Notes: generated by a model from the letters alone, not told the origin. A DNA stretch of 6,883 nt from Methylomonas sp. (GCA_026988195.1 JALSLS010000450.1:1-6883), one strand, 5' to 3'; positions 1-5,301 are shown, numbered from the stretch's first letter. Translations and numbers: made by a program.

Positions 1-559
1 CTAATAACTCAAGCTCAGCCTTAGAGTCAGCCGCTGAAACAAAACCAACAGGCATACCAACAATTAATGCAGGCTTTAGCTTATCTTGTTTTATTAAACG
101 AATAACTTCCAATAAAGCGGTAGGGGCATTTCCGACGGCAATAATGCTGCCTTCTAATAAGCCTGCTTTATGTGCTTTTCGCATGGCTTGAACGGCTCGT
201 GTGGTATTTTCTGCTTTAGCTTGAGTAATAACATCAGCATCAGAAATAAAGTGATGGGTACTAACGCCAAAATGATTTAAACGAGGCTTAGATAAACCCA
301 CGCAGATCATTTCTACATCAGCCACAATGGGAGCACCTGCCAAAATAGCGGTTAACCCGGCCTCGACCGCTTGAGGGTGAAAACGAGCTAAGCCATTAAA
401 TTCAAAATCAGCAGTTGCATGAATCATCCTACGCACAATATTCCATTGCGCATCAGTATAACAGTGAGTGCCTACCTCGTTATCCACAATAGCAAAGGAA
501 TCATGTTCAATTTTTTGACCGGCTTGGGTCAGTTGCTCGGTAACAGTGTTTTGGCTCAT
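1..559 (-). CDS. cbiC: Precorrin-8X / cobalt-precorrin-8 methylmutase, C-terminus cut by window edge
   Basis: This enzyme of corrin-ring synthesis moves the C-11 methyl group to C-12, turning precorrin-8X (or its cobalt form) into hydrogenobyrinate (or cobyrinate). I translated it by hand from the ATG whose complement is at 557-559: 186 codons are open to the left edge with no stop. Family hallmarks are IHATADFEF at residues 46-54, with His47 matching the catalytic histidine of CobH; GNAPTALL at 143-150; and GMPVGFVSAADSK at 168-180. Full-length members are somewhat over 200 residues, so a short C-terminal piece is missing. The N-terminal start fits the family, although the Shine-Dalgarno sequence is poor. 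Sequence alone does not separate the aerobic (CobH) from the anaerobic (CbiC) role; the symbol is a convention. It is transcribed away from the Uma2 gene. No cobalamin riboswitch is visible in its 90-bp leader. Confidence 0.95.
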   Translation of the reverse strand, partial: MSQNTVTEQLTQAGQKIEHDSFAIVDNEVGTHCYTDAQWNIVRRMIHATADFEFNGLARFHPQAVEAGLTAILAGAPIVADVEMICVGLSKPRLNHFGVSTHHFISDADVITQAKAENTTRAVQAMRKAHKAGLLEGSIIAVGNAPTALLEVIRLIKQDKLKPALIVGMPVGFVSAADSKAELELL

Positions 560-650
560 AATGATGACTAATGAAGATTGGAATTGATACAGTATAATAC
601 TTTGCAATACTTTCTACCAAAGCCGCTGTGATTTTTTGGAGTAATAAATT
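560..650. promoter_or_regulatory. Compact divergent promoter region between cbiC and the Uma2 gene
   Basis: The 91-bp gap must hold promoters for both genes. On the minus strand, TTGGTA (complement of 615-620) and TATACT (complement of 591-596) are 18 bp apart and would start transcription just before cbiC. On the plus strand a perfect TATAAT lies at 593-598, but no good -35 box sits 16-18 bp upstream. The two -10 candidates overlap, so the promoters may compete. GGAG at 638-641 is the ribosome site for the Uma2 start at 651. These are matches by eye, not mapped start sites. Confidence 0.45.
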
Positions 651-1238
651 ATGTCAACCGTTATACAAACAAGTTCTCTTAGTACAGAAGAGTATTTGCA
701 GGGTGAATTAACAAGTGAAGTGAAGCATGAGTTAATTGATGGATATGCTTATGCCATGGCTGGTGCACATGCTAATCATGAGCGGATTTCTGGAAATGTT
801 TATGCAGAAATTAGGCAACATTTAAAAAATTTACCTTGTGAGCCTTTTGGCTCAGATATGAAAGTAAAAGTGGGGTTAAATTTCTTTTACCCCGATGTGA
901 CCGTTGATTGTGATTTTGATGAGTCTCAACCTTATTTTACTGAAAAACCAATCATTATTGTTGAAGTATTGTCAAAGTCAACGCGTAGAGTGGATCAAAC
1001 CATTAAACGTAGAGCCTATCTTAATCTTCCCAGCTTGCAAGAATATGTATTGATAGAGCAAGATTTTGTTGATGTTGAAGTGATTAGGCGAAGTGAAGGT
1101 TGGCAATCTAAACATTATTATTTGGGGGATGAAGTGACTTTTGAATCTATAGCATTAACACTGCCTGTAGAGGATATTTATCACCGAGTGCAAAATGAAG
1201 ATATGCTGGAGTTTTTGAACAAACAAGCAGAAGAGTAG
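651..1238 (+). CDS. Uma2 family (DUF820) PD-(D/E)XK endonuclease-like protein
   Basis: A 195-residue protein with the layout of the Uma2 / DUF820 family, a PD-(D/E)XK nuclease fold. The N-terminal LSTEEYL and the ELIDGYAYAMAGAHANHERI stretch (residues 28-45) are typical of the family. The active-site pattern is visible: Pro81-Asp82 in YPDVTV, then Glu105 and Lys109 in VEVLSKS. LNLPSLQEYVLIEQD (124-138) is the usual conserved segment after the core. Length is normal and the motifs are intact, so it is probably a folded protein. Cellular role and substrate of Uma2 proteins are poorly known; nuclease activity is inferred from the fold. The start is supported by GGAG nine bases upstream. The NadM-Nudix gene begins 13 bp after the stop on the same strand, suggesting one transcript. 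Uma2 genes are often multicopy and mobile in cyanobacteria and other bacteria, so the pairing may be chance. Confidence 0.9.
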   Translation: MSTVIQTSSLSTEEYLQGELTSEVKHELIDGYAYAMAGAHANHERISGNVYAEIRQHLKNLPCEPFGSDMKVKVGLNFFYPDVTVDCDFDESQPYFTEKPIIIVEVLSKSTRRVDQTIKRRAYLNLPSLQEYVLIEQDFVDVEVIRRSEGWQSKHYYLGDEVTFESIALTLPVEDIYHRVQNEDMLEFLNKQAEE

Positions 1239-1251
1239 AAAAGGGAAAACG

Positions 1252-2277
1252 ATGAACCACTATAAATTAGCGGTTATTATTGGCCGTCACCAAATTCCAC
1301 ATGCAGGGCATGAATTATTAAAGCGTAAAGCTTTAGAAATTGCAGATCAGGTCGTTGTTATTTTAGGGTCATCTTTTCAGGCAAGAAGTCCTAAAAACCC
1401 TTTTAATTGGCAAGAACGTAAAGAGATGATTCTCTCAACCTTAACTGAGGATGAGAAACAGCGGGTAGAATGCTGTCCAATTCGGGATTATTATAATGAT
1501 CAGAAATGGAACGCAGAAGTTAAGCGTATCGTCAGTGAGTATTCATCAGACGACGTGGTGTTAGTTGGACATAAAAAAGTAGGTGATAAGGATACTTACT
1601 ATTTAGATAGTTTTGATGGCTGGGGCTATGTGGGAATTGAATCAACCTATAAAATAAATGCATCACAGATGAGAGCCCTTTATTTTGAAGCAGAAAATAT
1701 TGATACCTCACTCTCATCTGTTAATGATTTAATTTTACCTCCCGTAAAACAGTTTCTAAAAGCTTGGTCATCAAGGCCTGAATATACAGAGTTGGTTAAA
1801 GAACACGCCAAAATAAAACAACAAAAGGCACTGTGGAAGGGAAGTCCATATGATGTGATTTTTAGCACCGCAGATGCTGTTGTTAAAATGGACAGTCATG
1901 TTCTACTGGGAAAGCGAAAATATCACCCTGGAAGAGGTTTATGGGCTATCCCCGGTGGGTTTGTTGAGCAGCATGAGAGTGTTTTACATACTGCTTTAAG
2001 AGAGTTAAAAGAAGAAACTGAAATTAGTTTAACTCATAAAAGGCTATTGAATGATTTTAAATCAGTCAAAGTATTTGACCACCCAAACCGATCCTGTCGT
2101 GGGCGATTTATTACCCACGCACACTTTTTTGATTTAACAGTAGAGGTATTTCCAGATATTAAGGCAGCGGATGATCTGCAAGAAGTGGTATGGGTTGCTA
2201 TTGATAAATTAAACAGCATGGAAGAACAACTTTTTGAAGATCACTTTCATATTTTAAAGCAGTTTTTGGCTGTTTAA
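1252..2277 (+). CDS. nadM: Bifunctional NMN adenylyltransferase / Nudix hydrolase (NadM-Nudix)
   Basis: A 341-residue fusion. Residues about 5-170 are a NadM-type nucleotidyltransferase that joins NMN and ATP to make NAD. They carry GRHQIPHAGH (11-20), containing the HxGH ATP-binding motif (His17, His20), and INASQMR (135-141) in the position of the ISSTxxR phosphate-binding motif. Residues about 200-341 are a Nudix domain, expected from characterised homologues (Synechocystis slr0787, Francisella NadM) to cleave ADP-ribose. Its box reads G236, E242, R250-E251, E254-E255, so all metal-binding positions are kept; the final consensus glycine is Glu257, a position I recall also varying in this subfamily. 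The protein probably belongs to a nicotinamide/NMN salvage route, cytosolic. AGGGA at 1242-1246 serves as ribosome site. No other NAD salvage gene (NadV, NadR, NadE) is in the window. Confidence 0.95.
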   Translation: MNHYKLAVIIGRHQIPHAGHELLKRKALEIADQVVVILGSSFQARSPKNPFNWQERKEMILSTLTEDEKQRVECCPIRDYYNDQKWNAEVKRIVSEYSSDDVVLVGHKKVGDKDTYYLDSFDGWGYVGIESTYKINASQMRALYFEAENIDTSLSSVNDLILPPVKQFLKAWSSRPEYTELVKEHAKIKQQKALWKGSPYDVIFSTADAVVKMDSHVLLGKRKYHPGRGLWAIPGGFVEQHESVLHTALRELKEETEISLTHKRLLNDFKSVKVFDHPNRSCRGRFITHAHFFDLTVEVFPDIKAADDLQEVVWVAIDKLNSMEEQLFEDHFHILKQFLAV

Positions 2278-2299
2278 AGGCAGAGTGACCTTCAAGGAA

Positions 2300-2313
2300 A
2301 ACAGGAGCCTGTT
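2300..2313. repeat. Small perfect inverted repeat between convergent genes
   Basis: AACAGG and CCTGTT are separated by two bases in the 98-bp gap where the nadM and UPF0158 genes converge. Read on the minus strand it is followed by TTTT, so it could help end transcription of the UPF0158 gene. The stem is short and the loop is tight, so a terminator role is only a guess. Confidence 0.25.
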
Positions 2314-2375
2314 GCTCGGCTTATTTCGTGCGCGTTCCTTAGCTGAAAATTTTGTCCTATTCCCCATAACTTCGA

Positions 2376-3029
2376 CTACCTTACCTTGATGCTATTTTCT
2401 TGACACCAATGTCTAAGCGCTTCTAGTTCCCTTGAATTTTCGAAATCATACCATTTTTGTAATGCATCTTTTGAGTCTAGAAAATCTTTAAATTTTGAAT
2501 ATGCTCTTTTTCTATGAAATATTTTGGAAATAGTATCTTCATCTTCAGGTAAATATTTTTGTACAAATTCAAAAACAAGATTGCGCCCTAAATCAAGATC
2601 ATTTTTACGGGGTATTTTAATATGAATATTTCCATCATACTCAGATTCACAATTTTCTTCGAATTCGTCAATACCTGCTAGGTCAGAACGCAAATATATT
2701 TCACCTGTTTTCTTATCATAAATTGCGGTATTTTCTCCGTAGCCTGATGAACTTACGAACAATAAGGCGGAGTGTAAGTCATCTAATGTTGATATTTTAA
2801 TTGAGCTATTATTATCGTCTTCAAATTCGCTAAAGGTGAGGGCGCAACCTCCAAAATCATTTTCATCGAATACACATTCACAGATAGAATAAGGTGGGCC
2901 AATATAATTTCTTTTATCTTCTTGATTAAGTTCGATTGCAACAATAACCCTTGAACCAATATCAGTACAACGCCACTTTCCTGTTGCTGTGTAAAACTCC
3001 AAGCCAATGGCAAATTCACTTTTTATCAT
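2376..3029 (-). CDS. UPF0158 family protein with an extra N-terminal domain
   Basis: A 217-residue protein using the ATG at 3027-3029. I prefer this to a start 45 bases further upstream because AAGGAA (complement of 3038-3043) lies eight bases before it and similarity seems to begin there. Residues about 9-63 form one unit, with IGLEFYTATGKWRCTDIGSR (8-27) followed by GPPYSICECVFDENDFGGC; I recall this pattern from hypothetical proteins but cannot name its family. Residues about 81-215 match UPF0158: a helical start, YDKKTGEIYL, then IFHRKRAYSKFKDFL, KWYDFEN and RHWCQENSI at the end. Biochemical function is unknown. No signal peptide or membrane helix; it is rich in acidic residues and probably cytosolic. 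It diverges from yefM across a 123-bp gap holding the toxin-antitoxin operator, so it may share its control. Confidence 0.8.
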   Translation of the reverse strand: MIKSEFAIGLEFYTATGKWRCTDIGSRVIVAIELNQEDKRNYIGPPYSICECVFDENDFGGCALTFSEFEDDNNSSIKISTLDDLHSALLFVSSSGYGENTAIYDKKTGEIYLRSDLAGIDEFEENCESEYDGNIHIKIPRKNDLDLGRNLVFEFVQKYLPEDEDTISKIFHRKRAYSKFKDFLDSKDALQKWYDFENSRELEALRHWCQENSIKVR

Positions 3030-3037
3030 TTTTAACT

Positions 3038-3043
3038 TTCCTT
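3038..3043 (-). promoter_or_regulatory. Ribosome binding site fixing the UPF0158 protein start
   Basis: AAGGAA on the minus strand, eight bases before the ATG at 3027-3029. It decides for the inner start over the GTG-or-ATG type starts further out in the same frame. Confidence 0.6.
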
Positions 3044-3103
3044 GACGGCTATAAAGAATTTTTTTAACAGCCAACGGTCAGCTGGATTTTTCTATTTTGT
3101 GCA

Positions 3104-3132
3104 ATTATACTCTGTGTACATTTATCTGTACT
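3104..3132. promoter_or_regulatory. yefM-yoeB promoter and paired TGTACA operator
   Basis: TGTACA at 3115-3120 and TGTACT at 3127-3132 are spaced 12 bp centre to centre. In the E. coli yefM-yoeB operon, YefM binds paired palindromes with TGTACA cores at this spacing, so this is very likely the autorepression operator. A -10 candidate TATACT lies at 3106-3111 on the plus strand, directly before the first site. On the minus strand a perfect TATAAT (complement of 3104-3109) points to the UPF0158 gene, with both operator half-sites in its upstream promoter region. Binding is inferred by similarity, not shown. Confidence 0.7.
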
Positions 3133-3143
3133 TAATTAATGAC

Positions 3144-3147
3144 GAGG
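3144..3147 (+). promoter_or_regulatory. Ribosome binding site deciding the TTG start of yefM
   Basis: GAGG sits five bases before TTG at 3153-3155. An upstream in-frame start at 3042 would add 37 residues without similarity to YefM and would run through the operator, so this site supports the TTG. Confidence 0.7.
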
Positions 3148-3152
3148 TTTTT

Positions 3153-3404
3153 TTGGATACTATAAGTTATACTGCCGTTCGGGCAAACTTATCAAAAACG
3201 ATGGAACAGGTTTGTAATGATCATACCCCAATAATCATTACCAGAAAACGTGAGTCTCCTGTCGTTATGCTGTCCTTAGAAGATTATCAAGCTATGGAGG
3301 AAACAGCCTATTTACTTCGTTCCCCAGCTAATGCCCGAAATTTACTTGACTCAATTGCATCACTTGAGTCAGGCAAAGGTATTGAACGAGAACTAATTGA
3401 ATGA
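3153..3404 (+). CDS. yefM: Antitoxin YefM, type II toxin-antitoxin
   Basis: The antitoxin of a YefM-YoeB pair: it binds and neutralises YoeB and, with it, represses the operon. Starting at TTG gives 83 residues, the same length as E. coli YefM, beginning MDTISYTAVRANLSKTM like the Phd/YefM DNA-binding fold. The middle holds PIIITRKRESPVVMLSLEDY (26-45), and the C-terminal toxin-wrapping part has ETAYLLRSPANARNLLDSI (50-68) and SGKGIERELIE at the end, very close to the E. coli protein. The start is chosen from the length match and GAGG at 3144-3147. Its stop overlaps the toxin start in an ATGA of four bases, which links translation of the two. Regulation is probably by the TGTACA operator just upstream. 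Confidence 0.95.
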   Translation: MDTISYTAVRANLSKTMEQVCNDHTPIIITRKRESPVVMLSLEDYQAMEETAYLLRSPANARNLLDSIASLESGKGIERELIE

Positions 3405-3655
3405 ACCTTATTTTTGCTCCTAAAGCATGGGATAGTTACCGTTACTGGCAAAAAACCGATAAAGCTATGGTAAAAAGAATTAATTTATTGATTAAGGATA
3501 GTCAACGAAACCCTTTTGAAGGCGTTGGCAAGCCTGAGCCATTAAAGCATGCTTTATCTGGTTTTTGGTCAAGACGAATCAATGGTGAACATCGAATTGT
3601 ATATAAAGTAACGGATGATAATATTTTGATTGCTCAATTGCGTTATCACTACTAA
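3401..3655 (+). CDS. yoeB: Toxin YoeB, ribosome-dependent mRNA endonuclease
   Basis: An 84-residue RelE/ParE-fold toxin, exactly the length of E. coli YoeB. It cuts mRNA in the ribosomal A site when free of YefM. The residues known to matter in E. coli YoeB are all present at the same numbers: Glu46 in KPEPLKH, Arg65 in EHRIVY, and His83-Tyr84 in the closing RYHY. GFWSRRINGEHRIVY (54-68) is the family signature. The frame is intact, so the module should be active. It overlaps the antitoxin by four bases and is probably made only by coupling, as no separate ribosome site is needed. Nothing on the same strand follows closely; the operon seems to end here. Confidence 0.96.
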   Translation: MNLIFAPKAWDSYRYWQKTDKAMVKRINLLIKDSQRNPFEGVGKPEPLKHALSGFWSRRINGEHRIVYKVTDDNILIAQLRYHY

Positions 3656-3668
3656 ATACATAACATTT

Positions 3669-3784
3669 TAACCAGCGGATACCGAATGGCCTACTACTGA
3701 ACTTAGATAAAATGAAGGGGTTTGATAAACCACAACACTTGTAAAACATGTTGGCTGTTCGGTAGTCTGTTGTATTCTTGGTTA
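3669..3784. repeat. Imperfect palindromic repeat after yoeB
   Basis: The outer arms read TAACCA (3669-3674) with TGGTTA (3779-3784), then TACCGAA (3680-3686) with TTCGGTA (3758-3764). Inside lie two small hairpins: GGTTT-gat-AAACC at 3719-3731 and CAACA (3733-3737) with TGTTG (3749-3753). The pairing is interrupted and unequal on the two sides. It looks like a short non-coding repeat or a decayed mobile element; no gene is seen in 3656-3874. Confidence 0.5.
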
Positions 3785-3842
3785 GGTTTTAATTTTACTC
3801 TGACCCAAATATTTATTTAGGCAAAAGACAAGACTTGAACAT

Positions 3843-3868
3843 CCCATTGGTGACCCGACCCCATTGGT
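3843..3868. repeat. Direct repeat of CCCATTGGT, period 17 bp
   Basis: CCCATTGGT occurs at 3843-3851 and 3860-3868, with TGACCCGACC between and overlapping. It looks like a local 17-bp duplication. It lies just past the stop of the 105-residue orphan gene. Confidence 0.6.
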
Positions 3869-3874
3869 TGCTTT

Positions 3875-4192
3875 TTACCTTTGAAAAGTGATGATTACAA
3901 CATCGCTGTGATCGTTTGAATACAATAATTTTTCAACCCTATACGCACCAATTGATTTACCACTGATACAAATTGGAAATATTTGGTTTTCATCTTGTGG
4001 TAAAACACCAGTTCTATACATTTCTAAAACCAAGGGTGTGGGGACTGTTAGTTTAACACTGCCATCTTCCGAACGCTCAAAATCCATACGCTCCTTTGGG
4101 TAGCGTAAAGACGCTATAACGCCACAATTATAAGGCTCTAATGGCATGTTTATATCATGTAACTTTGAGCCGTTTATTGAGATACCTTTCAC
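3875..4192 (-). CDS. Hypothetical protein, 105 residues
   Basis: I do not recognise this protein. It starts with GTG (complement of 4190-4192), supported by a GGAG (complement of 4198-4201) five bases upstream, which makes it likely to be translated. The protein has no signal peptide, membrane helix or cysteine cluster. It reads like a small beta-rich cytosolic domain: GVIASLRYPKERMDFERS (residues 24-41), a proline-bearing KLTVPTPLVLEMYRTG (47-62), and a closing strand DVVIITFQR. Composition is balanced and codon use resembles its neighbours. It sits alone on the minus strand, 225 bp after the zinc-ribbon gene, with a heptanucleotide tandem repeat directly upstream of its ribosome site. Short repeats lie on both sides, so it may be a transferred single-gene cassette. 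A real gene is likely; its function is unknown. Confidence 0.6.
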   Translation of the reverse strand: MKGISINGSKLHDINMPLEPYNCGVIASLRYPKERMDFERSEDGSVKLTVPTPLVLEMYRTGVLPQDENQIFPICISGKSIGAYRVEKLLYSNDHSDVVIITFQR

Positions 4193-4197
4193 TGATA

Positions 4198-4201
4198 CTC
4201 C
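4198..4201 (-). promoter_or_regulatory. Ribosome binding site for the 105-residue orphan
   Basis: GGAG on the minus strand, five bases before the GTG start. It directly abuts the heptanucleotide repeat tract. Confidence 0.5.
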
Positions 4202-4202
4202 A

Positions 4203-4237
4203 TAGTTAATAGTTAATAGTTAATAGTTAATAGTTTA
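4203..4237. repeat. Heptanucleotide tandem repeat (TAGTTAA)x4 plus a variant copy
   Basis: Four perfect copies of TAGTTAA run from 4203 to 4230, followed by TAGTTTA (4231-4237). On the minus strand this is TTAACTA repeated just upstream of the ribosome site of the 105-residue orphan, where a promoter or leader would be. Copy number changes by slippage could alter promoter or leader spacing. Confidence 0.9.
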
Positions 4238-4361
4238 GATTTTTTGGCTATGCTCTTTATACTTTGCTTGAGCTTCAAATATTGAAAGTTGCTCTGTTTT
4301 TTTCTTTTCTTTATATACATAATGGCTCTTTTGAAAAGTGAGAAAAAGCCATTAGGGATGT

Positions 4362-4403
4362 TCAGTTCTAACATTTCAAAAAATCTATGAATGTTAGAAC
4401 TGA
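4362..4403. repeat. Perfect 14-bp inverted repeat with 14-base loop
   Basis: TCAGTTCTAACATT (4362-4375) and AATGTTAGAACTGA (4390-4403) are exact complements with a 14-base AT-rich loop. It lies 15 bp beyond the stop of the zinc-ribbon gene, so on that strand it could act as a 3' hairpin; the six-T run on that strand lies inside the loop and not after the stem, so it is not a standard intrinsic terminator. It may instead be the end of a small mobile repeat. Confidence 0.8.
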
Positions 4404-4417
4404 CCCCGAAAATTAGT

Positions 4418-4720
4418 TTATGCGATTCTATTTCCACACTTTGGACAAAACCCTTTTTCAGCCTCTTTACCTAGAGTTATTACTATGTCCTCTAAATGAA
4501 AATCACACTTTGAGCACAGTAAGGGGGACTGAACCATGCGAATAAAAAACCATAATACTCCAAAAACAAAAAGGCCATACCCAAAAGTAATATTAGTAGA
4601 TTTAAAGTAATAAGTAAGGATGAAAGTGCCGGTGATCCACAAACCAATGCCAGATAAAAGAATTGCCATTAATTTTTTTGAACGTTTGAATACTTCTGAT
4701 TTTCGCTTTAAATAACTCAT
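4418..4720 (-). CDS. Small membrane protein with C-terminal zinc ribbon
   Basis: A 100-residue protein I cannot place in a named family. The first 16 residues are strongly basic, followed by two membrane helices at about 17-37 and 44-61. A soluble tail then carries two CxxC pairs, Cys69-Cys72 (CSKC) and Cys92-Cys95 (CPKC), the pattern of a zinc ribbon. By the positive-inside rule the basic N-terminus should be cytosolic, so with two helices the ribbon would also face the cytosol. The ATG at 4718-4720 is preceded by GAGG about ten bases upstream. It is transcribed towards the 105-residue orphan but is separated from it by repeats, so a shared operon is doubtful. The role is unknown; zinc-ribbon membrane proteins of this size occur widely as uncharacterised accessory proteins. 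Confidence 0.7.
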   Translation of the reverse strand: MSYLKRKSEVFKRSKKLMAILLSGIGLWITGTFILTYYFKSTNITFGYGLFVFGVLWFFIRMVQSPLLCSKCDFHLEDIVITLGKEAEKGFCPKCGNRIA

Positions 4721-4970
4721 ATTAAATCTACCTCAATGCAGATTTTTATCTACATAATATTATCAATAAATAGAAAAATCCAGACTAATGACTACTATAG
4801 CTGGAAAATATTTCTATGTATTACGGTATTAAGTAGCTAAGCTGGAAACTAGCTCCAAACAAAGCAATTTTCCACCTATTGGGATATTTCATACAAAAAG
4901 ATAGAAACCCCTTACTCTACTCAATTACCCTAAAATATAAAGCAAAAACAAGCATAACCTATATACCATT
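4721..4970. other. Non-coding stretch upstream of the zinc-ribbon gene
   Basis: AT-rich, with stops in all frames and no supported gene. The promoter of the zinc-ribbon gene should be here. TCCACCTATTGG at 4871-4882 recurs at 5290-5301, on the far side of the palindromic element. Otherwise I see nothing distinct. Confidence 0.6.
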
Positions 4971-5301
4971 ATGGCTGTGAACTAAACTCAGGTTGGGGTA
5001 ATTAAGTGAGGGTTAATCCAATGCCATTAAGCTAAGGATAATGTAGGATGGGCAAAGCGATAGCGTGCCCATCAATTCAGCTTGATGCCATATTGATGGG
5101 CACGTCGTACCTCCTTTGCCCATCCTACTTTTGAAGCTAAACTTAATGGCATTGGGGTTTAATTCAATCTGTAACCTGAGTATTGTTCATAGCCATTTAT
5201 ATCATTAATTAAAAATACAATAATCCCAGCCGGTTTTATAGCTAAATTATAAATAGTCCTGACAAAAAAATGGCTATAAATGCTATTTCTCCACCTATTG
5301 G
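4871..5301. repeat. Pair of 12-bp direct repeats around the 4971-5196 element
   Basis: TCCACCTATTGG occurs at 4871-4882 and again at 5290-5301, 419 bp apart, in the same orientation. The palindromic element lies between them, but not directly against either copy. They could be traces of duplication or recombination. Confidence 0.6.
4971..5196. mobile_element. 226-bp nested palindromic element, MITE-like
   Basis: The element folds back on itself in layers. ATGGCTGTGAAC (4971-4982) pairs with GTTCATAGCCAT (5185-5196) with one G-T pair. CTCAGGTT (4987-4994) pairs with AACCTGAG (5173-5180). CCAATGCCATTAAG (5018-5031) pairs perfectly with 5142-5155. GTAGGATGGGCAAAG (5043-5057) pairs perfectly with 5114-5128. 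CGTGCCCATCAAT (5064-5076) pairs perfectly with 5092-5104. The core GTAGGATGGGCAAAGCG...CGTGCCCA is a type of repeat I recall as widespread in proteobacteria. There is no room for a transposase. The flanks TATACCATT (4962-4970) and TATATCATT (about 5199-5207) differ at one base and could be a worn target duplication. Confidence 0.75.

Noticed and set aside
560..650. Cobalamin riboswitch in the cbiC leader
   Set aside because: The leader is under 100 bases and no B12-box-like sequence or suitable fold is visible.
1532..2219. Three minus-strand open frames of about 60 codons inside nadM
   Set aside because: They are antisense shadows of a gene with intact NadM and Nudix motifs, and have no protein-like features of their own.
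2783..3019. Minus-strand open frame of 78 codons inside the UPF0158 gene
   Set aside because: It is another frame of the same strand within a gene supported by family similarity.
3042..3152. Upstream in-frame extension of the YefM reading frame (37 more residues)
   Set aside because: It has no similarity to YefM, would run through the operator and promoter, and lacks a ribosome site. The TTG at 3153 with GAGG gives the canonical 83 residues.
3669..3787. Possible integron attC site (ends resemble RYYYAAC / GTTRRRY, with GTTAGGT at 3781-3787 in plus sense)
   Set aside because: The inner arms are spaced unequally (5 versus 14 bases), the left end does not fit the consensus, and there is no integrase or second attC site nearby.
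3843..4237. CRISPR-like array from the clustered short repeats
   Set aside because: The repeats are 7-12 bp, unlike each other and not spaced by uniform unique spacers. No cas gene is present.
4213..4437. Minus-strand open frame of 74 codons
   Set aside because: It overlaps the end of the zinc-ribbon gene, runs through the perfect inverted repeat and ends in the heptamer tract. Its GTG has no convincing ribosome site, and the lysine-rich text looks like translated AT-rich repeat DNA.
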